Below, piece by piece: positions 10,769 through 18,471 of a stretch of DNA of 64,000 nucleotides. The notes beneath the pieces were generated by a model. It had not been told where the DNA came from. It was given only the letters and a program-made list of their open reading frames with translations, and did not search any database. Source of the stretch: Burkholderia sp. BCC1644. GTDB lineage: Bacteria > Pseudomonadota > Gammaproteobacteria > Burkholderiales > Burkholderiaceae. A program made the translations under genes and the position numbers. The number at the start of each line of letters is the position of its first letter. The first letter of the stretch is position 1. The stretch lies in assembly GCF_902833225.1 (NCBI RefSeq), contig NZ_CADFEI010000031.1, positions 1 through 64,000 on the forward strand, in the 5' to 3' direction.

Positions 10769-10804
10769 GAAAAAAGGCCTTCATCTGGCGATGAAGGCCT
10801 TTTA
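10769..10804. terminator. Bidirectional terminator between LysR gene and exbD
   Basis: AAAAGGCCTTCATC / GATGAAGGCCTTTT stem with a short TGGC loop, A-run on one side and T-run on the other. It lies 53 bp past the exbD stop (minus strand) and can serve both directions. Confidence 0.88.
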
Positions 10805-10857
10805 CTTTGTGCGGCCGGCGAGGTGCCGGCGATGCGTTACCGCAAGACGTGCGCGCG

Positions 10858-11286
10858 TTACTTCGCTTTCGCGCCCGGCTCGGTCACGAAACCGAGCTTC
10901 GTCAGGCCGCCTGCCTGTGCATCCGACATCACTTCTGCGACGTGCTCGTACGCAACCTTGCGATCCGCACGCAGGTGCAACTCGGGCTGCGGCGTGCGTT
11001 TCGCGGCTTCCGCGATGCGAGCCTGCAACTGTTCGCGCGTGACCGTATGGTCGTCCCACAGAATCGTGCCGTCGCCCTGGATCGCGACGTCGACCGTCTG
11101 CGGTTTTTCGTCGACGGGCTGGCTGCTGGCGTGCGGCAGGTCGATCTTCACCGCATGCTGCATCGCCGGGATCGTCACGAGGAAAATGATCAGGAGTACG
11201 AGCATGACGTCGACGAGCGGCGTCATGTTGATCTCGCTCATCACTGCATCGTCGTCATCGTCGCTGAAACCGGTATTCATGGCCAT
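10858..11286 (-). CDS. exbD: Biopolymer transport protein ExbD
   Basis: 142-residue single-pass inner-membrane protein of the TonB energising complex. After an acidic N-terminal patch (FSDDDDDAV) comes EINMTPLVDVMLVLLIIFLV with the proton-pathway Asp26 in the membrane helix, then a periplasmic domain ending in GLTKLGFVTEP. Together with ExbB it uses the proton motive force to energise TonB-dependent receptors, such as the one at 24.9-27.1 kb. Last gene of tonB-exbB-exbD; the gap to exbB is 13 bp. Confidence 0.94.
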   Translation of the reverse strand: MAMNTGFSDDDDDAVMSEINMTPLVDVMLVLLIIFLVTIPAMQHAVKIDLPHASSQPVDEKPQTVDVAIQGDGTILWDDHTVTREQLQARIAEAAKRTPQPELHLRADRKVAYEHVAEVMSDAQAGGLTKLGFVTEPGAKAK

Positions 11287-11299
11287 GGTTCACCCCGTC

Positions 11300-12031
11300 T
11301 CAGCTGGCGCGCGCGGCGAGACGCAGGCCGTCGCGCGTCGACGACGATGCGAGGCTCGCGCCCGTCACGAAGTACGCGTGCAGGCCGTGCGCGAAGCGGC
11401 GCAGCTTGCTGACGATGCCCTTGTTCGCACGCGTCAGTGCGTTGTAGCCGAGCACGGCCGGAATCGCGACGAACAGGCCGAAGGCCGTCATGATCAGCGA
11501 TTCGCCGACCGGGCCTGCGACCTGGTCGATCGACGTCTGGCCGGTTGCGCCGATGGCGAGCAGTGCGTGGTAGATCCCCCAGACCGTGCCGAACAGGCCG
11601 ACGAACGGCGCCGTGCTGCCGATCGATGCGAGGATCGCGAGGCCGCTCTGCATGCGCGAGATGCCTTCGTCCATCGTGTCCTTCAGGCAGCGCGTGACCC
11701 AGTCCGATACGTCCATGCGGTCGTGCAGGTGCGGTTGCGTCTGATGGTGGTGGTCGGCGGCTTCCTTGCCCGACAGCGCGAGCGCGAGGAACGGGTTGTC
11801 GTTCGGCGTCGATGCGGCAAGGCCGAGCTTCTTGATACCGTCGTCGAAATCGTCCGAATGCCAGAATGCCTGTTCGGCATTCTTCGTGAGGCGGTTCAGG
11901 CGGATCACGTTCCAGCCCTTGATGACGATCACCATCCACGACAGGACCGACATCACGAGCAGCGTGATCGCGATGGCGCGCGTGACGAAATCACCTTGCG
12001 CCCAGACGTGCGCGATACCGTAGCTTTGCAT
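11300..12031 (-). CDS. exbB: Biopolymer transport protein ExbB (MotA/TolQ/ExbB family)
   Basis: 243 residues with three hydrophobic segments: near the N-terminus (AIAITLLVMSVLSWMVIVI) and two in the C-terminal half (STAPFVGLFGTVWGIYHALLAI and the segment after DQVAGPVGESL). The GLFGTVWGI and AGPVGESLIMTAFGLFVAIPAV motifs are diagnostic of the ExbB/TolQ proton channel family. Placement between tonB and exbD makes ExbB rather than TolQ. It forms the pentameric proton channel with ExbD. Confidence 0.94.
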   Translation of the reverse strand: MQSYGIAHVWAQGDFVTRAIAITLLVMSVLSWMVIVIKGWNVIRLNRLTKNAEQAFWHSDDFDDGIKKLGLAASTPNDNPFLALALSGKEAADHHHQTQPHLHDRMDVSDWVTRCLKDTMDEGISRMQSGLAILASIGSTAPFVGLFGTVWGIYHALLAIGATGQTSIDQVAGPVGESLIMTAFGLFVAIPAVLGYNALTRANKGIVSKLRRFAHGLHAYFVTGASLASSSTRDGLRLAARAS

Positions 12032-12067
12032 TTTCTTGTTTCCTTTGAATCTTCCGGATGAGGCAGG

Positions 12068-12799
12068 TTAGTCGGTGAGCCCGAAGCTGTAGGGCTGTGT
12101 GCGGGCGGCGCGGATCGCCTGGCCGTTCTCGAGGTACGGACGGCAGGTGGTCGAGCGCATCGCGTCGAGTGCGGCATCGTCGAGGCGCGGGTAGCCGCTG
12201 CTCTTTTGCAGATCGATGCTTTCGATCTTGCCGGTCACGCCGACGACGAAGTGGACATAGGCCGTGCCCGATTCGCCGCGGCGGCGCGACATCGACGGGT
12301 AGTCGGGCTTCACGAAGTTGCATTGGAGCGTCGGCACGTTCTTCGGCGCGCTGACCTGCATCGTTTCGCGCGCCGGGCCGGGTGTGGCGGCCGGTGCTGC
12401 GGGGGCGGGCGCGGCAGGCGCGGGCGTCGGATCGGCGGCAGGCGCGGGTGTCGGCGACGGGGCCGGCGATTGCGCAACCGGCTGGGGCGTCGGCTTCGCC
12501 GCTTTCTGCACCGGCTTCGGCTCGACCTTCGGCTTCACGCGCGGCACGGGCTTCGGCGGCGCGGGTTGCGGGATCGATTCGGCCGCAACCTGCTGCGCGA
12601 TCGGTGCAGGCGTGATGAGCTGCGCGGTGATCGTCTGGACCTCGACCGATTTCGGCGGCGGCGCGTTGCGATGGAGCCAGGCGGCCGTCAGCATGATCGC
12701 GTGTGCGGCAAGCACACCGACCGCGACGACGATCACTCGGGGATTCATACGTGGTGCAGCCGGCATGGCGCCGGCAGGAGCGAGATGCGAAGCCTGCAT
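12068..12799 (-). CDS. tonB: Energy transducer TonB
   Basis: 243 residues. An N-terminal membrane anchor (RVIVVAVGVLAAHAIMLTAAW) is followed by a long Pro/Ala/Lys-rich spacer of about 90 residues (runs such as PVPRVKPKVEPKPVQ) that spans the periplasm, then a TonB C-terminal domain (YPSMSRRRGESGTAYVHFVV ... LQKSSGYPRLDDAALDAM). It delivers energy from ExbBD to outer-membrane receptors. No clear Shine-Dalgarno precedes the ATG at 12799; internal Met codons at residues 12 and 18 are alternatives that would keep the anchor. The unusual 20-codon frame ends 51 bp upstream. Confidence 0.93.
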   Translation of the reverse strand: MQASHLAPAGAMPAAPRMNPRVIVVAVGVLAAHAIMLTAAWLHRNAPPPKSVEVQTITAQLITPAPIAQQVAAESIPQPAPPKPVPRVKPKVEPKPVQKAAKPTPQPVAQSPAPSPTPAPAADPTPAPAAPAPAAPAATPGPARETMQVSAPKNVPTLQCNFVKPDYPSMSRRRGESGTAYVHFVVGVTGKIESIDLQKSSGYPRLDDAALDAMRSTTCRPYLENGQAIRAARTQPYSFGLTD

Positions 12800-12850
12800 G
12801 TTAGCTTGAAAGAACGATGTCGCACCCGGGGCGCGGCGGGTGAATCGGCA

Positions 12851-12913
12851 TCACTTGCGGAAGATCAGCAGCGAGATGCAAACGGTGGTCACAAATCCGA
12901 TCAGCAATTCCAT
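12851..12913 (-). CDS. Candidate 20-residue small membrane protein upstream of tonB
   Basis: A 21-codon frame (MELLIGFVTTV...LLIFRK, TGA stop) lies between bfd and tonB on the tonB strand. Its ATG has a strong Shine-Dalgarno (AAGGAG, 7 bases before the start). The peptide is one hydrophobic segment with an acidic residue at position 2 and RK at the end, as expected for a single transmembrane helix with a basic cytoplasmic tail. It sits downstream of the bfd terminator, so it would be the first reading frame of the tonB-exbBD transcript. It could be a real small protein or a translated leader. I do not recognise a family. Confidence 0.5.
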   Translation of the reverse strand: MELLIGFVTTVCISLLIFRK

Positions 12914-12970
12914 GACAGGCTCCTTGGCAGGTAAGCCGCTGGCTCGCGCGGACGATGGCTTGCTGACGGT

Positions 12971-13000
12971 CAAAACAAAAAATGCGGCCTGGGCCGCATG
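12971..13000 (-). terminator. Rho-independent terminator after bfd
   Basis: On the minus strand, ATGCGGCC-CA-GGCCGCAT followed by TTTTTTGTTTTG. It starts about 18 bases past the bfd stop and separates bfd from the 20-codon frame and tonB. Confidence 0.85.
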
Positions 13001-13017
13001 CGCACACTCGGCGCCGG

Positions 13018-13254
13018 TCAGGCTGCCTTGCGTTCGTAGAACGTGACCGGGATCGGGTGAGCGTGATGCTCGACACCGCACCGGCTCGCGCAGACGCCTT
13101 GCTCGGCCATGAGGTCGCGTACGGACTCCTCGCACTTGCCGCAGCACGTGGCCACGCCGAGTTCGAACTGGAGTTCATCGAAAGAGTTGACGCCCTCGGC
13201 GAGGGACGCGCGAATCTTGCGATCGGAAACAGACTTGCACACGCAGACGATCAT
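13018..13254 (-). CDS. bfd: Bacterioferritin-associated ferredoxin
   Basis: 78 residues with the Bfd [2Fe-2S] ligand pattern Cys4, Cys6 (MIVCVCKSVSD) and Cys38, Cys41 (ATCCGKCEES), followed by a short His-containing tail. Bfd reduces the ferric core of bacterioferritin so that stored iron is released when iron is scarce; bfr lies 1.0 kb away on the same strand. A Fur-box-like site 26 bp upstream of the start fits iron repression. The region between bfd and murI is otherwise empty. Confidence 0.93.
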   Translation of the reverse strand: MIVCVCKSVSDRKIRASLAEGVNSFDELQFELGVATCCGKCEESVRDLMAEQGVCASRCGVEHHAHPIPVTFYERKAA

Positions 13255-13279
13255 GATGAGTTGCGATAGCTAACGTTAA

Positions 13280-13294
13280 TGCGAATTATTATCA
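13280..13294. promoter_or_regulatory. Fur-box-like site upstream of bfd
   Basis: TGCGAATTATTATCA matches the 7-1-7 Fur consensus TGATAATNATTATCA at 12 of 14 fixed positions, inside an AT-rich island (13271-13305). It is the best Fur-like match in the window. Confidence 0.75.
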
Positions 13295-13404
13295 TTAATT
13301 TTGCGGGCGTTGACAAGCCTGGGTCGGGCTTTTTTTAAGGTCATCAGACCCTTGAAGCGGCTGGGGCGGCGGAGCCGCGGCGGGAGCGGGCCTGCAGGCC
13401 CGTG

Positions 13405-14262
13405 TCAGGCGGTCGCGCAGGCGCGTGCGTTCGGCGAGGAAATGGTGACGGACTCGACCGGCGCGTCGAGGCCGAGCAGCGTCGATGCGAGGGCGCGCAG
13501 TTGCACGCCGTCGCTCGTCGAGCAGAAGCGGGGCGGCGCGGCAGGCATGCCGGCCGGCGCGCGCAGGCCGCGTTCGTCGAGCACCCGCGCGAGCTGGCGG
13601 GCGATCGCATCGCTCGTGTCGACGATCGTCAGGCGGTCGCCAACAAGGTCACGAATCGTGTCCGTGAAGAACGGGTAATGCGTGCAGCCGAGCACCAGCG
13701 TATCGGCGCCTTCGTCGAGCATCGGCTGCAGGTAACGCTCGAGCAACGCACGCAGGGCGGGCGAGTTCGTGTCGCCGCGTTCGATCGCTTCGACGAGCCC
13801 GTGGCCGGGCTGGCAGATGAAGCGGCGGCCGGCGCCGTAGCGGTCGAGCAACGCCTGGAAGCGCGGGCTGTTCAGCGTCGATTGGGTGGCGAGGACACCC
13901 GCGACGCCGGTCGCGGACAGTGCGGCGGCCGGCTTGATGCCTGGCTCGACGCCGACGAGCGGAATCGCCAGGCGTTCGCGAATGGCCGCGATCGCCCGCG
14001 CCGTGGCGGTGTTGCACGCGATGACCAGCGCTTTCGCACCTTCGCGGGCGAGCCACTCGCCGATGGCCAGCGTGCGTTCGGTAATGAACGCCTCGTCGCG
14101 CGGACCATACGGCGCGTGCTGCGAATCGGCTGCGTAGACGAACGACTCGCCGGGCAGGTGCGCGCGCACGGCGCGCAGCACCGACAGGCCGCCGAGCCCC
14201 GAGTCGAAGATTCCGACAGGGGCGGCAGGGCGGACCGCGGAAGCGGCTGGCTGGTTCGTCAT
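13405..14262 (-). CDS. murI: Glutamate racemase
   Basis: 285 residues; makes D-glutamate for peptidoglycan. Diagnostic motifs: GIFDSGLGGLSVLRA near the N-terminus (catalytic base region), VIACNTATA with the first catalytic Cys, and VLGCTHYPFF with the second catalytic Cys. It lies 34 bp downstream of bfr on the same strand and may be read through from it; there is no metabolic link between the two. Confidence 0.95.
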   Translation of the reverse strand: MTNQPAASAVRPAAPVGIFDSGLGGLSVLRAVRAHLPGESFVYAADSQHAPYGPRDEAFITERTLAIGEWLAREGAKALVIACNTATARAIAAIRERLAIPLVGVEPGIKPAAALSATGVAGVLATQSTLNSPRFQALLDRYGAGRRFICQPGHGLVEAIERGDTNSPALRALLERYLQPMLDEGADTLVLGCTHYPFFTDTIRDLVGDRLTIVDTSDAIARQLARVLDERGLRAPAGMPAAPPRFCSTSDGVQLRALASTLLGLDAPVESVTISSPNARACATA

Positions 14263-14296
14263 CGTCGTGCAGACGTCAAGGTGGCAGGGCGACCGG

Positions 14297-14773
14297 TTAC
14301 TCGGGCGAACCCATCATCGTTTGCTGGTAGTTCTGCAGGCCGACCTTGCCGATCAGGTCGATCTGCGTTTCCAGCCAGTCGATGTGCTCTTCGGTGTCGT
14401 CGAGGATCTTCTCGAAGATCTCGCGCGACACGTAGTCGCGAACCGTTTCGCAGTAGGCGATCGCTTCCTTGCAGGTGGATTGCGAGATCTGCTCGAGCTT
14501 CAGGTCGCACTTCAGGATCTCTTCGGTTTCCTCGCCGACGAGCAGCTTGTGCAGATCCTGCAGGTTCGGCAGGCCGTCGAGCATGAACACGCGCTCGATC
14601 AGCCAGTCGGCGTGCTTCATCTCGCCGATCGACTCGTCGTACTCGTGCTTGCCGAGCTTGTCGAGGCCCCAGTGCTTGTACATGCGGGCATGCAGGAAGT
14701 ACTGGTTGATCGCCGTGAGTTCGTTCTTCAGTTGGGCGTTCAGGTATTCGATGACTTTCTTGTCGCCTTGCAT
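14297..14773 (-). CDS. bfr: Bacterioferritin
   Basis: 158-residue iron-storage protein that forms a 24-subunit heme-containing shell. The diiron ligands Glu18, Glu51 and His54 and the interface heme ligand Met52 sit at their canonical positions (NELTAINQYFLHAR, IGEMKHADWLIE); the second half contains DDTEEHIDWLETQ with the remaining ligands. The start MQGDKKVIEYLN is typical. Partner Bfd is encoded nearby. Upstream lies a direct repeat of Fur half-site type. Confidence 0.96.
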   Translation of the reverse strand: MQGDKKVIEYLNAQLKNELTAINQYFLHARMYKHWGLDKLGKHEYDESIGEMKHADWLIERVFMLDGLPNLQDLHKLLVGEETEEILKCDLKLEQISQSTCKEAIAYCETVRDYVSREIFEKILDDTEEHIDWLETQIDLIGKVGLQNYQQTMMGSPE

Positions 14774-14871
14774 GGCTGTTCCTTGTTCAGTGGGGCTTCA
14801 GAAACCGAACGATAATCGCTCGAACGAGAAAAGCCAAGCCTCAAAGCCTTGTCTGGCCTGCCTTTTGCGTG

Positions 14872-14918
14872 TAATGAGAATCAGCCTCGGATAACCGGCC
14901 GTACACAATAATGAGAAT
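14872..14918. promoter_or_regulatory. Direct repeat TAATGAGAAT upstream of bfr
   Basis: TAATGAGAAT occurs at 14872-14881 and again at 14909-14918, 37 bp apart start to start, about 100-145 bp before the bfr start. AATGAGAAT is a common Fur half-site. The pair is a candidate iron-responsive site for bfr, but it could also be chance. Confidence 0.35.
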
Positions 14919-14924
14919 GAGAAG

Positions 14925-14954
14925 TAAAAAGGCCGGACTTCCGTCCGGCCTTTC
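14925..14954 (-). terminator. Terminator after the fumarase gene
   Basis: AAAGGCCGGAC / GTCCGGCCTTT hairpin with a short loop, T-run on the minus-strand side, about 13 bp beyond the fumarase stop codon. Confidence 0.88.
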
Positions 14955-14966
14955 GTGCGATCGCGC

Positions 14967-16490
14967 TTAAGCGGTTGCGACCGGGATCTTGCCGATCTTC
15001 GCTTGCCACTCCTTCGGACCGGTCTGGTGCACCGACGTGCCCGACGAATCGACGGCAACCGTCACCGGCATGTCCTGCACGTCGAACTCGTAGATCGCTT
15101 CCATGCCGAGGTCTTCGAACGCGAGCACCTTCGCGCCGCGGATCGCCTTCGACACCAGGTAAGCCGCGCCGCCGACGGCCATCAGGTAGGCCGCCTTGTG
15201 CTTCTTGATCGCGTCGATCGCGACCGGGCCGCGCTCGGCCTTGCCGACCATCGAGATCAGGCCCGTCTGTGCGAGCATCGTCTCGGTGAACTTGTCCATG
15301 CGCGTGGCCGTCGTCGGGCCGGCCGGGCCGACCACTTCGTCGCGCACCGGATCGACCGGGCCGACGTAGTAGATCACGCGGTTGGTGAAGTCGACCGGCA
15401 GCTTCTCGCCCTTGGCGAGCATGTCGGCGATGCGCTTGTGCGCGGCGTCGCGGCCGGTGAGCATCTTGCCCGACAGCAGCAGCGTCTGGCCCGGCGCCCA
15501 GCTGGCGACTTCTTCCGGCGTCAGCGTGTTCAGGTCGACGCGCTTGCTCGTTTCCGTGTTCGGTTCCCACTGGACCTTCGGCCAGGCGTCGAGCGACGGC
15601 GCTTCAAGCTTGGCCGGGCCCGAGCCGTCGAGCACGAAGTGCGCGTGGCGCGTGGCCGCGCAGTTCGGGATCAGCGCAACCGGCTTCGATGCCGCATGCG
15701 TCGGTGCCGCCATGATCTTCACGTCGAGCACGGTCGCCAGGCCGCCGAGGCCCTGCGCGCCGATACCGAGTGCGTTGACCTTCTCGTGCAGCTCGACGCG
15801 CAGCTCCTCGACCCAGTCCTTCGGGCCGCGCGCGATGATTTCCTGGATGTCGATCGGCTCCATCAGCGATTCCTTCGCCATCAGCATCGCCTTCTCGGCG
15901 GTGCCGCCGATGCCGATCCCGAGCATGCCGGGCGGGCACCAGCCCGCGCCCATCGTCGGGACCGTCTTCAGTACCCAGTCGACGATCGAGTCAGACGGGT
16001 TCAGCATCACGAACTTCGACTTGTTCTCCGAGCCGCCGCCCTTCGCCGCGACCTGCACGTCGACCTTGTCGCCCGACACGATCTCGTAGTGGATCACGGC
16101 CGGCGTGTTGTCCTTCGTGTTCTTGCGGGCGCCTTCGGGCGGGTTGACGATCGATGCGCGCAGCACGTTGTCCGGGTGCGTGTAACCGCGGCGCACGCCT
16201 TCGTTGATCATGTCGGTGAGGCCCATCGTCGCGCCGTCCCAGCGCACGTCCATGCCGACCTTCACGAAGATCGTGACGATGCCGGTGTCCTGGCAGATCG
16301 GGCGCTTGCCTTCCGCGCACATGCGGCTGTTCGTGAGGATCTGCGCGATCGCGTCCTTCGCGGCCGGGCTCTCTTCCAGCTCGTACGCGCGGCCGAGGGC
16401 CTGGATGTAGTCGAGCGGGTGGTAGTAGCTGATGTACTGCAGCGAATCCGCGATGCTCTGGATCAGGTCTTCCTGTTTGATGACGGTCAT
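14967..16490 (-). CDS. Class I (iron-sulfur) fumarate hydratase
   Basis: 507 residues; interconverts fumarate and malate in the TCA cycle using an oxygen-sensitive [4Fe-4S] cluster. Candidate cluster cysteines are Cys66 (GKRPICQDTGI), Cys185 (GAGWCPPGMLGIGIGG) and Cys277 (IPNCAATRHAHF), as in FumA/FumB. The C-terminal beta domain begins around residue 310 and contains AGPTTATRMDKF and the AAYLMAVGGAAYL segment. It follows the yqhA-type gene by 34 bp and ends at a strong terminator. FumA and FumB names cannot be told apart here. Confidence 0.93.
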   Translation of the reverse strand: MTVIKQEDLIQSIADSLQYISYYHPLDYIQALGRAYELEESPAAKDAIAQILTNSRMCAEGKRPICQDTGIVTIFVKVGMDVRWDGATMGLTDMINEGVRRGYTHPDNVLRASIVNPPEGARKNTKDNTPAVIHYEIVSGDKVDVQVAAKGGGSENKSKFVMLNPSDSIVDWVLKTVPTMGAGWCPPGMLGIGIGGTAEKAMLMAKESLMEPIDIQEIIARGPKDWVEELRVELHEKVNALGIGAQGLGGLATVLDVKIMAAPTHAASKPVALIPNCAATRHAHFVLDGSGPAKLEAPSLDAWPKVQWEPNTETSKRVDLNTLTPEEVASWAPGQTLLLSGKMLTGRDAAHKRIADMLAKGEKLPVDFTNRVIYYVGPVDPVRDEVVGPAGPTTATRMDKFTETMLAQTGLISMVGKAERGPVAIDAIKKHKAAYLMAVGGAAYLVSKAIRGAKVLAFEDLGMEAIYEFDVQDMPVTVAVDSSGTSVHQTGPKEWQAKIGKIPVATA

Positions 16491-16524
16491 GGCTGAGACT
16501 CTGTGGGGACAGTGGGGAATGCGT

Positions 16525-17148
16525 TTATGCGTTGACGGCTGCTTCGGCCGGCTTGCGGGGCTCGTTCGCTGCAGGCGCGTGCCCGTCGTGGGCGTGCGGC
16601 TCGTGGAAATGGGCCGGGTGCGTGTGCGTCGTCAGGCGGTCGACCCACGCCATCACGAGCGCCGACACGAGGAACGACACGTGGATGATCACCTGCCACA
16701 TGATCGCGTGCATCGTGTGCTGGTCGGGGTTGATGAACGTCTTCAGCAGGTGGATCGACGAAATGCTGATCAGCGCCATCGACAGCTTGACCTTCAGCAC
16801 GCCCGCGTTCACGTGGTCGAGCCATTCGGGCTCGTCGGGGTGGCCCTCGATGCCGAGGCGCGACACGAACGTTTCATACCCGCCGACGATCACCATGATC
16901 AGCAGGTTCGAGATCATCACCACGTCGATCAGGCCGAGCACCGCGAGCATCACGCTGATCTCGTCGAGGCTGGTCGCATGCGACAGCAGGTGCCAGACTT
17001 CCTTCAGGAACAGGAACACGTAGACGGCCTGCGCGACGATCAGGCCGAGGTAAAGCGGAACCTGGAGCCAGCGGCTCATGAAAATCAGCGCGGGAAGCGG
17101 GCGAAGCGGGCGACGCGTGGGGCGGCCGGGCGAATGCGGGGCAGACAT
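16525..17148 (-). CDS. UPF0114 (YqhA-like) inner-membrane protein
   Basis: 207 residues with about four transmembrane helices: SRWLQVPLYLGLIVAQAVYV, a second around LIDVVMISNLLIMVIVGGYE, then IHLLKTF and WQVIIHVSFLVSALVMAW. The 'LxxIDxxMxxNLxxMVxxGGYExFVS' segment is the UPF0114/YqhA signature; function is unknown. The start at 17148 keeps ALIFMSRWL, which aligns with family N-termini, so an internal Met at 17079 is less likely. The C-terminal tail is His-rich (THTHPAHFHEPHAHDGH), which could bind metal; this is an observation only. Probably co-transcribed with the fumarase. Confidence 0.88.
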   Translation of the reverse strand: MSAPHSPGRPTRRPLRPLPALIFMSRWLQVPLYLGLIVAQAVYVFLFLKEVWHLLSHATSLDEISVMLAVLGLIDVVMISNLLIMVIVGGYETFVSRLGIEGHPDEPEWLDHVNAGVLKVKLSMALISISSIHLLKTFINPDQHTMHAIMWQVIIHVSFLVSALVMAWVDRLTTHTHPAHFHEPHAHDGHAPAANEPRKPAEAAVNA

Positions 17149-17261
17149 GGTGGAGAGTCGGGCGCGGTGCGCAGGTATCGGGGGTAATCTTGAAAAGGCG
17201 CGCTATTGTAACGCGTCGGCCGGCGCGACTGCAGTGACGCGCCGGCACTGCCAGGGACGGA

Positions 17262-18155
17262 TCAGGAGGCGGCAGCGGGCACGCGCTTCACGCGCAGGCT
17301 CGCGAGCACGATGCCGGTGACGACGCACGCGAGCGCGATGCCGTGCGCGAGCGTCGGGCGCTCGCCGAGGAACGCGATGCCATACGCGGCCGCGGCGACC
17401 GGCAGCACCGCGCTGAACACACCGGCGAGGCTGCCCGGCACGTGCCGGATGCCTTTCATCCACAGCCAGAACGAGAAGATGCTGGCCGACAGGCCGTACC
17501 AGACGACGAGCGCCCAGGTGCCGGCCGGCACGCTCGCGTAATCGAAATGCCACATGGCCGTCGCGCCGAGCGGCAGCATCAGGCACAGGCCGAACAGGTG
17601 GGTGTATGCGCAGATGTCGATCGGCGCGAGCGTCTGCGTGAGGCGGCGCGACAGGATCACGTAGATCGATTCGCAGCACACCGCGCCAAGGATCAGCAGG
17701 TTGCCGGTGAGCGACGACTCGCCATGCCCGGCGGCGCTGCCGTTCGCGAGATTGATCGTCACGACGCCGGCGATCGCGAGCGCGATCGACACGAGCGCAC
17801 GGCCGTTCGGTTTTTCACGCAGGATCAGCCACGCGAACAGCGCGACGATCGCCGGGATCGTGCTGGTGATCACGCCGGCCGCGACCGCGCTCGTGCGCTG
17901 CACGCCGTTCAGCATCAGCAGCGTGAACATGAAGGTGCCGAAGAATGCCTGCAGGAACAGGTTCAGCCATTCGCCGCGTTTGACGGTGCGCATCTTCACC
18001 GGGCTGAACAGCGGCCACAGCACGGCGATCGCGATCACGAAGCGCAGCGTGGCGAGAATGGCGACGGGAACGAAGGCGACGATCGATTTGCCGATACCGA
18101 CATTGCTGCCGACGAACAGCATCGACAGAACGAGAAAGAAAGCGTAGCGATTCAA
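17262..18155 (-). CDS. DMT superfamily transporter (EamA domain)
   Basis: 297 residues with roughly ten hydrophobic helices in two EamA repeats (first from residue 5, second from about residue 150: GNLLILGAVCCESIYVILSRRL). Such proteins export small metabolites or amino acids across the inner membrane; the substrate is unknown. The characteristic glutamates LREKPNG and LGERPTL occur at the ends of the two repeats. It is divergent from acs and 113 bp from the YqhA-like gene. Confidence 0.88.
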   Translation of the reverse strand: MNRYAFFLVLSMLFVGSNVGIGKSIVAFVPVAILATLRFVIAIAVLWPLFSPVKMRTVKRGEWLNLFLQAFFGTFMFTLLMLNGVQRTSAVAAGVITSTIPAIVALFAWLILREKPNGRALVSIALAIAGVVTINLANGSAAGHGESSLTGNLLILGAVCCESIYVILSRRLTQTLAPIDICAYTHLFGLCLMLPLGATAMWHFDYASVPAGTWALVVWYGLSASIFSFWLWMKGIRHVPGSLAGVFSAVLPVAAAAYGIAFLGERPTLAHGIALACVVTGIVLASLRVKRVPAAAS

Positions 18156-18471
18156 GCTGGAATCCGGAAGGCGAGTTCAGTTAGGATTGTAGGGTCGCGC
18201 TCGTTACAGCGTAAAGCTGCAAGCGCCGCCGCCCGCTGGGCGAAACGGCCGTGCCGCGTAAGTGACGGGTAAGTTGGAGCGCTTATTGTGGACACTGTCG
18301 GGTCGCCCGGTCGCCATCGTGCGATGTGGTGCGGCGCAGCATCGCGCGGTGGCCTCCGGGCCGTGTGCGGGTGGTGGGTAGGAGACAGCGGCGCGCATGC
18401 GCCGGCCAAGACGCGCGGCGCGCACGATCGCGCCGCCATGCAGAGGATTCATGTTCACCAAGGGGTAGTCG
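18156..18471. other. Divergent intergenic region (DMT exporter / acs)
   Basis: 316 bp without a gene. It must hold the promoters of both flanking genes. No convincing operator, hairpin or small frame was recognised by eye. GTAGTCG just before the acs ATG gives only a weak Shine-Dalgarno. Confidence 0.5.

Noticed and set aside
13310..13338. Terminator-like AGCC...GGCTTTTTTT on the plus strand between bfd and murI
   Set aside because: Stem is only four to five base pairs and no plus-strand gene ends there; probably chance.
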